In this document: one piece after another, positions 16,074-25,346 of the stretch
How the letters are laid out: every line of letters begins with the position of its first letter
Numbering within the stretch: the stretch's first letter is position 1
Origin: Granulosicoccus sp036478565
Lineage (GTDB): Bacteria > Pseudomonadota > Gammaproteobacteria > Granulosicoccales > Granulosicoccaceae
Direction: 5' to 3'
Assembly (NCBI GenBank): GCA_965224525.1
Contig: OZ245050.1
Span: 3,224,001-3,288,000 of the forward strand
Length of the DNA stretch: 64,000 bases
The notes under the pieces: model-generated
What the model was told of the DNA's origin: nothing
The model's input: only the letters and a program-made list of their open reading frames with translations
The model's database searches: none
Translations under genes and position numbers: made by a program

Positions 16074-17846
16074 ATGAACCCCAAACGCCGTTTCCGCAGC
16101 CAGTCCTGGTTCAATGATTCGCACCGTCCGGATCAAACAGCCATCTATCTTGAGCGATACGCCAATAACGCTTTTACGCTCGAAGAACTGCGCAGCGGCA
16201 AACCAATTATCGGCATTGCCCAAACCGGCAGCGACCTGTCACCGTGTAACCGCATTCATATAGAACTCGCCCGCCGTGTCAGAGATGGCATTGCCGCCGC
16301 CGGCGGTATTGCCATGGAGTTCCCGGTCCACCCGATTCAGGAAACCGGCCGCCGCCCTACCGCCGCACTGGATCGCAACATCGCCTATCTTGGCTTGGTG
16401 GAAATTCTGCACGGCTATCCGATTGACGCGGTTGTTTTAATGACAGGCTGTGACAAAACCACGCCTGCCTGTCTGATGGCCGCTGCAACCGTCGATATTC
16501 CGGCCATTGTGCTGTCCGGCGGACCAATGCTCGACGGGTATTTAAACGGCAATGACCTGATGGGTTCAGGAACATCGATCTGGCAAATGCGCCGCGAGCT
16601 GGCTGCCGGCACTATTACTGAGGAGCAGTTTATCTCCGGTGCCGCCGGATCCGCGCCATCTTTGGGGCATTGCAACACGATGGGTACCGCGTCGACCATG
16701 AATGCACTGGCAGAAGCGCTGGGTATGTCACTAACGGGTTGCTCGGCAATTCCAGCACCGTATAAGGAACGACCCGGCATGGCGTTGGCAACCGGCAAGC
16801 GCATCGTAGAGATGGCGTATGAAGACTTAAAACCATCAGATATCATGACCCGCGCTGCATTTCTCAATGCCATCGCTGTCAATTCAGCCATTGGTGGCTC
16901 CACCAATGCACAACCGCATCTGATGGCGATTGCCCGCCATGTGGGTGCTGAACTGCATACCAGCGACTGGCAGACACACGGGCATGAAGTGTCCATGATA
17001 GTCAACATGCAGCCAGCGGGGAAATACCTTGGCGAGCGCTTCTTCCGTGCTGGTGGCGTACCGGCTGTTATGTGGGAATTACGTGAAGCGGGAAAACTGC
17101 AGCCTGCCCCCACGGTCACCGGTAACGACATGCTGCACAATCTGGATGATCGCGAAAGCCATGACCGCGAGATGATCAAACCCTACGCCGACCCAATGAT
17201 GACTCATGCCGGATTCATTGTCATGACAGGCAATCTGTTTGATACCGCCATCATGAAAACATCGGTGATTACCGAAGAGTTTCGCAAGCGCTATCTATCC
17301 ACACCTGGATCGGAAGGTGTATTCGAAGGGCGCGCCATTGTCTTTGAAGGTTCCGAGGAATATCACGACCGGATAAACGATCCAGCACTGAATATTGATG
17401 AGCATTGCATTCTGGTTGTCCGTGGCTGTGGTCCGGTGGGCTGGCCGGGATCAGCAGAGGTGGTCAATATGCAACCACCGGATGCTTTGATTCAAAAAGG
17501 TGTGCTAAGCCTGCCCACCATGGGTGACGGGCGCCAGTCCGGCACAGCAGACAGCCCGTCCATACTCAATGCATCACCAGAGGCGGCGGTGGGTGGTGGA
17601 CTGGCCTGGCTACGAACCAATGACATTATCCGCATCGACCTGAACAACGGACATTGCAATGCGCTGGTAGACGAGGCCGAATGGGAAGAGCGAAAGGCGG
17701 CAGGACCAACAAAAGTGCCTGAAAGCCAAACACCCTGGCAGGAAATCGCCAGAGATACCGTCGGGCAGCTGGCTGATGGTGCAACGATTGAAAGCGCGGT
17801 ACCTTATAAAAAAGTCGGCCTGCGTATACCACGGCACAATCACTGA
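16074..17846 (+). CDS. IlvD/Edd-family sugar-acid (aldonate) dehydratase
   Basis: 590-residue dehydratase that should convert a sugar acid such as L-arabinonate or D-xylonate to its 2-keto-3-deoxy form. The start (MNPKRRFRSQSWF, then PIIGIAQTGSDLSPCNR) is that of the pentonate dehydratase branch rather than IlvD proper. Fe-S cluster cysteines are C58 (SPCN), C126 (TGCDKTTPA) and C200 (GHCNTMGTAS). The C-terminal part has GWPGSAEV and PTMGDGRQSGTADSPSILN with the catalytic serine region. It lies downstream of dctP and 52 bp before the DenD-like gene, forming an uptake-plus-catabolism unit. The exact aldonate cannot be told from sequence. Confidence 0.9.
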   Translation: MNPKRRFRSQSWFNDSHRPDQTAIYLERYANNAFTLEELRSGKPIIGIAQTGSDLSPCNRIHIELARRVRDGIAAAGGIAMEFPVHPIQETGRRPTAALDRNIAYLGLVEILHGYPIDAVVLMTGCDKTTPACLMAAATVDIPAIVLSGGPMLDGYLNGNDLMGSGTSIWQMRRELAAGTITEEQFISGAAGSAPSLGHCNTMGTASTMNALAEALGMSLTGCSAIPAPYKERPGMALATGKRIVEMAYEDLKPSDIMTRAAFLNAIAVNSAIGGSTNAQPHLMAIARHVGAELHTSDWQTHGHEVSMIVNMQPAGKYLGERFFRAGGVPAVMWELREAGKLQPAPTVTGNDMLHNLDDRESHDREMIKPYADPMMTHAGFIVMTGNLFDTAIMKTSVITEEFRKRYLSTPGSEGVFEGRAIVFEGSEEYHDRINDPALNIDEHCILVVRGCGPVGWPGSAEVVNMQPPDALIQKGVLSLPTMGDGRQSGTADSPSILNASPEAAVGGGLAWLRTNDIIRIDLNNGHCNALVDEAEWEERKAAGPTKVPESQTPWQEIARDTVGQLADGATIESAVPYKKVGLRIPRHNH

Positions 17847-17898
17847 ACACAGGTCTGCGCCGCAGCATCGTATTGAATTTATTAATAAGAGGTCAGGC

Positions 17899-18894
17899 AT
17901 GAAGGTATTGATTATTGGCGCCGCCGGCATGATCGGACGCAAACTGGCAGAGCGGTTATGTGCTGACGGCAAGCTTGGCGATAAGACTATTGATGAACTG
18001 GCGTTGGTCGATATCATAGAACCTGCAGCACCATCAGGAATAATACCTGTCGTAAAAACCCTGGCTGTTGATCTGCGCGATGCCAACACTCCGAGTCTGC
18101 TGATTGATCTGCAAGCAGATGTTATTTTCCATCTGGCCGCTATCGTCTCGGGTGAAGCTGAAATTGATTTCGACAAGGGTTATGCGATCAATCTTGACGG
18201 CACACGCCATTTGTTTGAGGCTATTCGGGCACGTCACGAGCAAGGCGATTACATGCCCCGTGTTGTGTTCGCCTCATCGATCGCGGTGTTTGGCGCACCG
18301 TTTCCCGACAAGATTTATGACGACTACCACTTAACGCCGCTAACAAGTTATGGCACACAAAAAGCGATCTGTGAACTGCTGTTGTCTGACCACACGCGGC
18401 GCGGAATTTTCGATGGTATCGGTTTGCGGTTTCCGACGATCTGCATTCGACCGGGCGTACCCAACAAGGCCGCCTCCGGATTCTTTTCCAATATTTTACG
18501 TGAACCCATCAATGGACAATCAGCGGTATTACCCGTTGCGGACAGCGTCCGTCACTGGTTCGCCTCCCCTCGCGCTGCCGTCGAATTCTGCCTGCATGCA
18601 GCATTGATCGATGGTAAGCGTGTCGGCCCCCGGCGCAATCTCAGCCTGCCCGGCTTGTCCGCAACGGTTAGCGAACAGATTGAATCCCTGGGCCGCGTAG
18701 TCGGCAGCGATGCCGTCAAACTCATCAAGCTTAAAAACGACCCAACCATTGAAGCGATTGTCGCTGGCTGGCCGTCTGATTTTGATACACCACGTGCGAA
18801 GGAACTTGGATTCAAATCTGAAACATCTTTCGATGACATCATTCGAGTTTATCTTGCGGATGAAGCTGGCACGCAAGACCCGCTGTTGCGATAA
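17899..18894 (+). CDS. denD: D-erythronate dehydrogenase-like NAD-dependent SDR
   Basis: 331-residue extended short-chain dehydrogenase. The NAD-binding motif GAAGMIG is at residues 7-13, and the active site has S126/S127 (FASSIAVFGAPFP) and Y151/K155 (YGTQK). The string FHLAAIVSGEAEIDFDKGY, the motif RPGVPNKAASGFFSNILRE and the C-terminal FDTPRAKELGF are characteristic of DenD-group enzymes, which oxidise D-erythronate at C2 before decarboxylation. ATG 17899 follows AGAGGT; the frame upstream overlaps the dehydratase. The partners OtnK and OtnC/OtnI are absent here, so the enzyme may instead act on a related hydroxy acid supplied by the TRAP importer. Confidence 0.82.
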   Translation: MKVLIIGAAGMIGRKLAERLCADGKLGDKTIDELALVDIIEPAAPSGIIPVVKTLAVDLRDANTPSLLIDLQADVIFHLAAIVSGEAEIDFDKGYAINLDGTRHLFEAIRARHEQGDYMPRVVFASSIAVFGAPFPDKIYDDYHLTPLTSYGTQKAICELLLSDHTRRGIFDGIGLRFPTICIRPGVPNKAASGFFSNILREPINGQSAVLPVADSVRHWFASPRAAVEFCLHAALIDGKRVGPRRNLSLPGLSATVSEQIESLGRVVGSDAVKLIKLKNDPTIEAIVAGWPSDFDTPRAKELGFKSETSFDDIIRVYLADEAGTQDPLLR

Positions 18895-18952
18895 ACACTG
18901 AAGCGTTAAAACGACTGGCCCTTGAATAAGTCGGCTACAAAGACATACACCT

Positions 18953-20329
18953 TTAAAAGGTCAAACTGGTCGCCAGATAAGGTAACAGCTTATCCTGATC
19001 CGGATCCCATGCCAGATCAATTCTCAGATCGGTATTGGTCAGCGCTTCCAGTTTGAAACGAAGACCAAGCCCTGCTCTCAGGTTTTGATTGAACAGGTCC
19101 ACGTCGTCTTTCTGAAACACATTGCCTATATCGACAAAACCAACCCAACGCCAGGTGGGGTAGGCAAAAAATGCACTGAGATACTCGATGTTTACCAGGG
19201 TCATCAGATTACCGGTATCACGGGATGGTTCAACACCGCGTAATATTTCACCGCCGCCAATGGAATAGCTGCGCTCACCGAAGGGTGCGCCATCGCTAAT
19301 ACCTATCCGCGCCAGTACGTTAAGATTATTCAGACGACTGCGCAGTGGTTGATACCACGCCAACCAACCATCTACCCGTGTGTAACGGAAATCGGAACCG
19401 GTTGCGCCTGCAGCCATTTGTAGACTGGCACCATAATTCCAGCCTCTGCGTCGATAGGCCTCCTGATGAATTTCGTTGTTTTCGATACCCAGTAGTACGC
19501 TGGTATCACGCCCGTCCCGAAATGTACCGCGATTCCCTGACTTCAGAATGTAGTCACGCTGTTCCAGGCGGAAGCCTGCAAAAAAACGCAGGCCCCGGAT
19601 TCCATCGCGCTGATTCAGCCAGCGTGCAATCTGCAGTCCCAGCTCTTCAGATTCGACAATGGCTTCCCCGTATACAGTGTCATCCTGTGCCAGTTCCACC
19701 TGCTTTCTGCGACCAGCCGCGCGGATGGAAAACCCGTAGTTGCTGCCAAAAAAACGCGGCACCTTGTAGTCCAGGCTGTGAACAAAACCGGCGCGTCCGC
19801 GACCATCATCTTCCTGTCGCTTCTCATTGGTGATTTTAAGCTCATGCAGTCGGCCGTTGAAATTATCCCATCGTAGCTGCACACCGAAACGCAGCTCACC
19901 ATCTGAAGTGCGACTGATTCGCGGTATGGCCAAGAAGAAATATTTCTCGACAACGATATAACGCAGTTCCAGAAAATTACCGTCCTGCAGCAGCTCTGCC
20001 CGAACCGATTTGAAAAGACCAAGATCCATGATGTTCTGGATGCCATCGATGATGTCATCCAGTGAACATGCCTCGCCCACTTGCTGTACAAGTTCACGCG
20101 CAATCACTTGAGCCCGGGTGACCCGGTTGCCGGCGAAACTGATATGCGTGATATCCCCCTCACACCACTGCTCGCCTGGTATGGCATCGGCGCCCATCAC
20201 CGTGCCTGCCTTGAGCAAAAGCATCAGGCACAGCAGGGAGAAAAAACCGATTCGTGCAGGAGCTGTCAAACACCGCCACCAGTAGCCACACGGTTCTGGC
20301 AACAGATTATCCACCGAATAACACTGCAT
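18953..20329 (-). CDS. Omp85-superfamily outer-membrane protein with one POTRA-like domain
   Basis: About 458 residues: a signal peptide (GFFSLLCLMLLLKAGTVMG), one POTRA-type domain (ITHISFAGNRVTRAQVIARE to LELRYIVVEKY), then a 16-strand-type barrel ending in the Omp85 pattern YSIGGGEILRGVE and a final strand LLPYLATSLTF with terminal Phe, as outer-membrane insertion requires. Such proteins move or insert substrates at the outer membrane; a single POTRA sets it apart from BamA (five) and TamA (three). The start is uncertain: ATG 20329 is used, while the frame opens at a TTG at 20377. It follows batD by 40-90 bp on the same strand and could be the last gene of the Bat operon. Confidence 0.75.
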   Translation of the reverse strand: MQCYSVDNLLPEPCGYWWRCLTAPARIGFFSLLCLMLLLKAGTVMGADAIPGEQWCEGDITHISFAGNRVTRAQVIARELVQQVGEACSLDDIIDGIQNIMDLGLFKSVRAELLQDGNFLELRYIVVEKYFFLAIPRISRTSDGELRFGVQLRWDNFNGRLHELKITNEKRQEDDGRGRAGFVHSLDYKVPRFFGSNYGFSIRAAGRRKQVELAQDDTVYGEAIVESEELGLQIARWLNQRDGIRGLRFFAGFRLEQRDYILKSGNRGTFRDGRDTSVLLGIENNEIHQEAYRRRGWNYGASLQMAAGATGSDFRYTRVDGWLAWYQPLRSRLNNLNVLARIGISDGAPFGERSYSIGGGEILRGVEPSRDTGNLMTLVNIEYLSAFFAYPTWRWVGFVDIGNVFQKDDVDLFNQNLRAGLGLRFKLEALTNTDLRIDLAWDPDQDKLLPYLATSLTF

Positions 20330-20417
20330 TTCGGCAATCGGTGAACTTTCCGGGGCCAGATTGCCCGCTAGATACAAACGAGTAAGAAAGTATCGTGCCT
20401 AAACTGAGTACTGGAGT

Positions 20418-22292
20418 CTAAAGAGCTGGTAAATGACGCCGCTTGTCTGGTTTAACGGCTTTGCCCGGCTGCGTCACGATGGCATCACGCAGCTGCTGCG
20501 GCAAGGAGGCATAGATGCCGATGACTTCACCGGCATCCACGTCCACTTCGGCATTACGCCGATATAGAGCCTCATCAAGCGTCCGCAATTGCTCCGCCGC
20601 CGCACTGCCGGCAAGCGAGGATGCCAGAGCATTCAGATTCGTCGGCGGCGCGTTTGGCCACTGCCGCGCTGCCCAGCTCAAGGTTGCACGCGCAATGGTT
20701 GCCAGATCCCCTTCACGCGTGACCAACTCAAGCTCAGTCAGGGATGCATTCTTATGCGCAGCACCGGACGCAGCCGCAATGATGCCGCCAGCCTCACCGG
20801 CTGTCAGAATTTTCCATTGTCGTTCGCGTCGACGTGACAGCCATAGCAACACCCCGGTCACCAGCCATCCAATGAATGCAGCCACAGCCAACATCATCCA
20901 CCGCCGAGGCGATGTGAACCAGTTTGTAGTAGAACCGTTGTCGTTGGCATCAATTGCGTCCAGCGTCAGGCTTGATGCGTCTGCATCACTGTCCAGAATG
21001 CTGTTGGCCTTGTTGTCCACATCCTCTTGCAACGCCAATTCAGATGATGACTGTGCTTCTGTATCTGCTGTATCTGCTGTATCTGCTGTATCTGCTGTAT
21101 CTGCTGTCTGTTCAGTATCCGCAGCATCACTTTTGTTGGCACCTGCCGCTCGCACTGTCACCGTCTCTTCAGGCAGCACAGCAGTTTTTGTCTCGCCGGT
21201 CCGGGTATCAAACCAGGGCACTTCGATTGCCGGTAATGTCAGCGTACCTTCAGCTTGCGGAATCACCGCCCAGGTCAGTTTAAGTTCTGCAACCAGGCCA
21301 GCCGGATTACTGCCGGAAGCGCGCTCCGGGTCATCGGCATAGATACCCAGGCCCTGAACTGTGGGTACCTCTATATCCGGCAGCTGAGTGTCTTGCGCAC
21401 CCAGCGCACGCAAGCTGATGGTTCGCGTCAATGCCTGATCAACTTCCACGTTTTTGATATCCGTTGTCCAGGAAGCTTCCAGCTCAACCGCTGCTGCCGG
21501 CAGCCACCATGCGGCTGCGGGAAAGTCCGGTGCCAGGGGTCGAGCTTGCACATCCAGCACGATTGACTGTGTGCGACGGGTCAGCCGCCTTGTCGAAGAC
21601 TGCACACGGGTCCTGTCAGCCGGAACTGCCACAACCAGCTGAATCGGGTCAATAGTTAACGCACCGCTCTGTTGCGGAAACATGGCAAATCGGCGTTCAA
21701 TCACCTTGTATTGCCGACTATCTCGCTCCTCTTCGTATTCGCGATCATCCCCCAGTACCTGCACTCGCAGACCTGTCGCACTTGGCGCACCCAACGAGCC
21801 TTCGAGAATACGAATGCCTTCAAATACGCGTACTGTCAGTATCACTTGCGACTGCACCCAGGGAGACGGTTGGTCTACCTCGGCTTCGATAAAAACATCC
21901 CGATTCTGGCCGACGGGAATGTCGGTGACGGTCAATGTATGAATCTGACTGACTTCACCGCCCACGACAACCGCAGGCACAGTAAAGATCCCAACCTCTC
22001 GCGGCATCAACTCAAGCGCCCAGCTGATGGAAGTTCTGCGTCGTCCGTTTATAATTTCCACATATTGTTGCGGGCCGGCCCTTCCGACAATATCAAATTG
22101 CTGCTCAAGCTTGCCAGTATCAAGCTCACCATCAAGGCCACTGGCCTCAACAGTCAATACAACAGATTCATCCATGGATATTGTTGCAACACTCAATGAA
22201 CTGCGCACCGAGCCTTTCTGCTGCGCGTTAGCAACACTGAACCAGGCAAGCAGCAACAGAAGACACCATTGGGCAGTAACTTTTTTCACCAC
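20418..22292 (-). CDS. batD: BatD-family protein
   Basis: 624-residue exported membrane-anchored protein of the BatD ('oxygen tolerance') family. A signal peptide (WCLLLLLAWFSVANA) precedes Ig-like domains with the family start VRSSLSVATISMDESVVLTV and a domain near SWALELMPREVGIFTVP. A low-complexity ADT repeat lies near residue 395-410, followed by one membrane helix (WMMLAVAAFIGWLVTGVLLWL) and a cytoplasmic tail with an acidic helix bundle. Bat proteins are thought to assemble into a periplasmic complex driven by a MoxR ATPase; the client is unknown. It overlaps batC by 7 bp, so translation is probably coupled. Confidence 0.88.
   Translation of the reverse strand: MVKKVTAQWCLLLLLAWFSVANAQQKGSVRSSLSVATISMDESVVLTVEASGLDGELDTGKLEQQFDIVGRAGPQQYVEIINGRRRTSISWALELMPREVGIFTVPAVVVGGEVSQIHTLTVTDIPVGQNRDVFIEAEVDQPSPWVQSQVILTVRVFEGIRILEGSLGAPSATGLRVQVLGDDREYEEERDSRQYKVIERRFAMFPQQSGALTIDPIQLVVAVPADRTRVQSSTRRLTRRTQSIVLDVQARPLAPDFPAAAWWLPAAAVELEASWTTDIKNVEVDQALTRTISLRALGAQDTQLPDIEVPTVQGLGIYADDPERASGSNPAGLVAELKLTWAVIPQAEGTLTLPAIEVPWFDTRTGETKTAVLPEETVTVRAAGANKSDAADTEQTADTADTADTADTADTEAQSSSELALQEDVDNKANSILDSDADASSLTLDAIDANDNGSTTNWFTSPRRWMMLAVAAFIGWLVTGVLLWLSRRRERQWKILTAGEAGGIIAAASGAAHKNASLTELELVTREGDLATIARATLSWAARQWPNAPPTNLNALASSLAGSAAAEQLRTLDEALYRRNAEVDVDAGEVIGIYASLPQQLRDAIVTQPGKAVKPDKRRHLPAL
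21061..21105 (+). repeat. Five perfect 9-bp tandem repeats inside batD
   Basis: The unit GTATCTGCT occurs five times without a mismatch, encoding tandem Ala-Asp-Thr on the minus strand. Because the unit is a multiple of three, slippage would change the length of the linker before the membrane helix without breaking the frame. Confidence 0.9.
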
Positions 22293-23341
22293 GCTTGCGC
22301 ACCGTCGTTAACCTCAGGGTAGTTGGTACCGTGGCTGCGTTCCAGCTTGCGCCGTAACAGTCCCGAAGGGTCATCGGGTATTCGTCGTAACCACTGCTCG
22401 ATAGCCTGCTCTTGTTCTGTCAATGGTTCCCTGTCATCGGCTTCCATCATGTCGCCATCGCCTTGCTCGGCTTTTGCAGAGGCTTCTTTCTCACCCTGTA
22501 AGCCGGCCTCTGCAGCCAGTGCCTCTGCGGCCTCCTGATCGTCCTGCTCATCCAGAGCATCAGCCAGCTTGCTTGCATCATTTTGAGGCTTGTCACCTGC
22601 ATCACGATCTGTACTGTCCTGCTCGCTATCGCTTTCATCATTCTTATCGGATTGCGGTGACTGTTCTTCTTCCATTGTTTGCTTTTCTGCCTTCGCCTCG
22701 CTATCCGAATCTTCTGGCTGAACCTTTTCACCGTCCGCATTGGTGTTTTCTCCTTCTCCCTGTTCACCCTGCTCGCCCTTGCCTTCTTCTTCATCCTGTT
22801 GCTGCTGTTTTTGCTGCAGATCGTAGAGCTGCTCTGCAACAGCTCTGTTGTTAGCAACATCCGGCTGATCAGCCCCTTTTTCCAGCAACCCATCAAACAA
22901 TTCCAGAGCCCGACTGTAGTTACCCACTCTGGTCTCGGCAGTAGCCAGATTGTATTGACGATCCTCATCACTCTGACTAAGCGCGGCGGGCACGGCATCC
23001 ACCTCTGCATCCACCTCCTGACTATCTGCTTCTGCCGTCCCTGCAGCCCAGGCACGCGTGGCATTATCGAAATCACCATCACGATAATGAGCAAGCCCTT
23101 GCCAGTCGGCATCCGGAGCATCCTTGAGCAATGCCTCGTTTTCACCTCGCTCAAGCTGTTCGGCGGCTCGTTGCTCCGGTGTTTGCCACAAATCACGAAA
23201 CTCAAATGCGCAGGCACTGCCGCCATACAACAGCAATACAAGTAACGTGAACAATCGCAGTGATGCTATTGCATGTACGCGACCAGACCAGTGAATCAAT
23301 GCATCAGTTTGAGCACTCAAAATTCGCGCATGCATTATCAT
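22286..23341 (-). CDS. batC: BatC-like TPR protein with acidic low-complexity tail
   Basis: 351 residues. An N-terminal signal or anchor (LRLFTLLVLLLYGGSACA) leads to FRDLWQTPEQRAAEQLERGE, the conserved BatC start, then two TPR-like helices pairs (YRDGDFDNATRAWAAGTAEA and YNLATAETRVGNYSRALELF). The remainder to about residue 310 is glutamate, glutamine and serine rich and probably disordered. The C-terminal segment (IEQWLRRIPDDPSGLLRRKL) is conserved in the family. It overlaps batB and batD by 4 and 7 bp. TPRs in this family are thought to bind the VWA partners BatA and BatB. The start at 23341 overlaps the batB stop in ATGA form. Confidence 0.87.
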   Translation of the reverse strand: MIMHARILSAQTDALIHWSGRVHAIASLRLFTLLVLLLYGGSACAFEFRDLWQTPEQRAAEQLERGENEALLKDAPDADWQGLAHYRDGDFDNATRAWAAGTAEADSQEVDAEVDAVPAALSQSDEDRQYNLATAETRVGNYSRALELFDGLLEKGADQPDVANNRAVAEQLYDLQQKQQQQDEEEGKGEQGEQGEGENTNADGEKVQPEDSDSEAKAEKQTMEEEQSPQSDKNDESDSEQDSTDRDAGDKPQNDASKLADALDEQDDQEAAEALAAEAGLQGEKEASAKAEQGDGDMMEADDREPLTEQEQAIEQWLRRIPDDPSGLLRRKLERSHGTNYPEVNDGAQAW

Positions 23342-24336
23342 GTGGCAACCCCACGTCGAAACAGGAACAAAGCACCTGCAGCAATCAGAAATACCAGCCA
23401 GGGGGATCGCTCAACCCACCAGTCTGTTTGTGTTTTAGCATCCTCACTATCAAAAGTTCTGGTCAAACCGGTACGCGCCTTGGCCAGCGAATCCAGATCG
23501 GCGGAATCGCTGGACATTCCCACGGCAATTCCTCCCCCAGCTGCTGCCAGTGCTTCCAGGTTTTGCAAGTTCAACCGTGGCACAACAATAGCGCCTTCCG
23601 TCGTTTTCAAAAAACGGCCATCAACACCTCTAAGCGGCGCACCATGCCTGGTGCCAACCCCAATAACTGACAAGCGGTGTCCGGCAGCGGCCACGGCCTT
23701 TGCTGCACTGATATCTGCTGCAGACACTTCACCGTCGGTTATTAGCAACAACTGACCGCTTGAGACTTCACCCTGTTGCAACAGTTGCGCTCCCTGCGCG
23801 ATCGCCAGATCCAGTCGGCTACCTTGTACCGGCATGATATCCGGCGACAGCGACGGTAAAAAGGCACGCACTGTCGCGGCGTCATCGGTTAGCGGACTAA
23901 TGACATACGGCCGCTCGCTGAATCCAACAAGCGCTATTTGCGTACCGGCAGCGCGCGACAGCCAGTCGGACACCTTGAAGCGAGCCCGACTCAGCCGGTC
24001 TGGCTTAAGGTCATCGGTTAACATCGAGCGCGACAGATCAAATAACAACACTTCTGCATCCAGCGCTTCGTATACGGGTACTTGCTGGCGTTCCCACACA
24101 GGGCCGCTCAATGCGATGATCGTCAACAACCAGCCGACAAACAGCGCGACCATGCCTAAACCGTGCGCCGACTCTCCCGGCTCAATAACGTAGGGCTGTA
24201 AAACCGGATCCACTATTGAATGCCAGGCGCTTTCACCCCGCTTTTGTCGCCACCACCACAGCAGTAGCGCAAGTAGTGGCAGCAGTGTCCATAACCAGAC
24301 TGGACGCAAAAGATGAAAGCTGGATTCGACCATCAT
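23338..24336 (-). CDS. batB: BatB-like VWA-domain membrane protein
   Basis: 332 residues with N-terminal helices (LLPLLALLLWWW and LGMVALFVGWLLTIIALSG), then a von Willebrand A domain and a C-terminal helix (WLVFLIAAGALFLFRRG). The metal-site motif DLSRS is complete (D100, S102, S104), with the later conserved Asp in LLITDGEVS, so divalent-metal-dependent ligand binding is expected. The first of two adjacent ATG codons (24336) overlaps the batA stop in the form ATGA; the frame further upstream to 24405 is inside batA and rejected. It acts with BatA in the inner membrane, probably under MoxR control. Confidence 0.9.
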   Translation of the reverse strand: MMVESSFHLLRPVWLWTLLPLLALLLWWWRQKRGESAWHSIVDPVLQPYVIEPGESAHGLGMVALFVGWLLTIIALSGPVWERQQVPVYEALDAEVLLFDLSRSMLTDDLKPDRLSRARFKVSDWLSRAAGTQIALVGFSERPYVISPLTDDAATVRAFLPSLSPDIMPVQGSRLDLAIAQGAQLLQQGEVSSGQLLLITDGEVSAADISAAKAVAAAGHRLSVIGVGTRHGAPLRGVDGRFLKTTEGAIVVPRLNLQNLEALAAAGGGIAVGMSSDSADLDSLAKARTGLTRTFDSEDAKTQTDWWVERSPWLVFLIAAGALFLFRRGVAT

Positions 24337-25346
24337 CTGCGAACCACAGACGTATCGGAAACCGCTACAGACGGTTTGCGCAACCATAGACGCAAAACCA
24401 GCCACAACATAGACAGACCGAGCGCCACACCCAGTGGCCAGAAAAACAGTTCCTGTAGCGGTCGGTAGTTGTCGCTATCCGATTCGGCAGGTTCCAGGCG
24501 ATCAATCTCAAGGTAGATTTGCTCCAGCTCTTCGGCGTTGTGCGCGCGGAAATATTTGCCACCGGTCAGTGTTGCAATAGACTGCAGCGTCTCTTCGTCA
24601 ATTTCACTGCGACGAAAACCTCGACCTTTGGAACCGACGCCAATAGTATGAATACGAATGCCGCTCTCGGCAGCCATTCGCGCAGCCTCTACGGGTTCAA
24701 CAACGCCAGCAGAGTTTTCTCCATCGGTCAGTAACACCATGACCCGCGCGGATTCAGAACGATCTCGCAAGCGTTTTACTCCCAGACCAACGGCATCTCC
24801 TATCGCGGTCGAGCGCCCCGCCAAACCGACTGTGGCCTCGGCAAGAAAGTGTTGTACCGTCTGGTGATCGAAAGTCAGTGGCGCTTGCACATAAGCCTGA
24901 CTACCAAACATGATCAGACCAATCCTGTCACCGCTACGGCGCTCAATAAATTGACTGGCGACTTGCTTGACCACAGCCATTCGCGTCGCACGAGTATTAC
25001 CTGCGTACAGATCACTCTCTCGCATGCTGACAGATATATCAATGCCGAGCAGTAAATCGCGACCACTGACCGGTGTTCCTGTCGACTCGCCAAAGCTCTG
25101 TGGCCGTGCCAGTGCCATGACCAATGCAAGCCACATCGCAGCCAATAACAACAAGCCAAACCAGCCTCGACGTGTCACACGGGTATTGTTCGAAAGTTCG
25201 GAGAAATCGCTGACATCAGGAATACGCAAGGCGCGATCATTGGCAACCGTGATCGGCGGAACAATCCAATAGAACAACAAGGGCAATGGCAATACCAGCC
25301 AGGCCCATGGCAATGCCCAGACTATTTCACGAATGAACGCGTTCAC
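24333..25346 (-). CDS. batA: BatA-like VWA-domain membrane protein
   Basis: 337 residues: helix 1 (WALPWAWLVLPLPLLFYWIV), helix 2 (FGLLLLAAMWLALVMALA), a VWA domain with the complete MIDAS motif DISVS (D103, S105, S107) and VLLTDGENSAG, and a C-terminal helix (LFFWPLGVALGLSMLWLVL). This topology is standard for BatA of the aerotolerance-type operons. Overlaps of 4 bp at both ends (with the DUF4381 gene and batB) show that the operon is translated as a coupled unit. The function of the assembled complex remains unknown in most bacteria; roles in stress survival or in metalloenzyme maturation have been proposed. Confidence 0.92.
   Translation of the reverse strand: MNAFIREIVWALPWAWLVLPLPLLFYWIVPPITVANDRALRIPDVSDFSELSNNTRVTRRGWFGLLLLAAMWLALVMALARPQSFGESTGTPVSGRDLLLGIDISVSMRESDLYAGNTRATRMAVVKQVASQFIERRSGDRIGLIMFGSQAYVQAPLTFDHQTVQHFLAEATVGLAGRSTAIGDAVGLGVKRLRDRSESARVMVLLTDGENSAGVVEPVEAARMAAESGIRIHTIGVGSKGRGFRRSEIDEETLQSIATLTGGKYFRAHNAEELEQIYLEIDRLEPAESDSDNYRPLQELFFWPLGVALGLSMLWLVLRLWLRKPSVAVSDTSVVRR

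Noticed and set aside
16415..17179. 254-codon open frame on the minus strand
   Set aside because: Antisense to the aldonate dehydratase, whose cysteines and family motifs are complete.
20515..21342. 275-codon open frame on the plus strand
   Set aside because: It is antisense to batD and Ala/Ser/Val rich because of the batD codon pattern; no motif, and batD is well supported.
22447..23241. 264-codon open frame on the minus strand
   Set aside because: It is an alternate frame within batC, kept open by the Glu/Gln-rich low-complexity sequence; composition is Arg/Met rich and unlike a protein.
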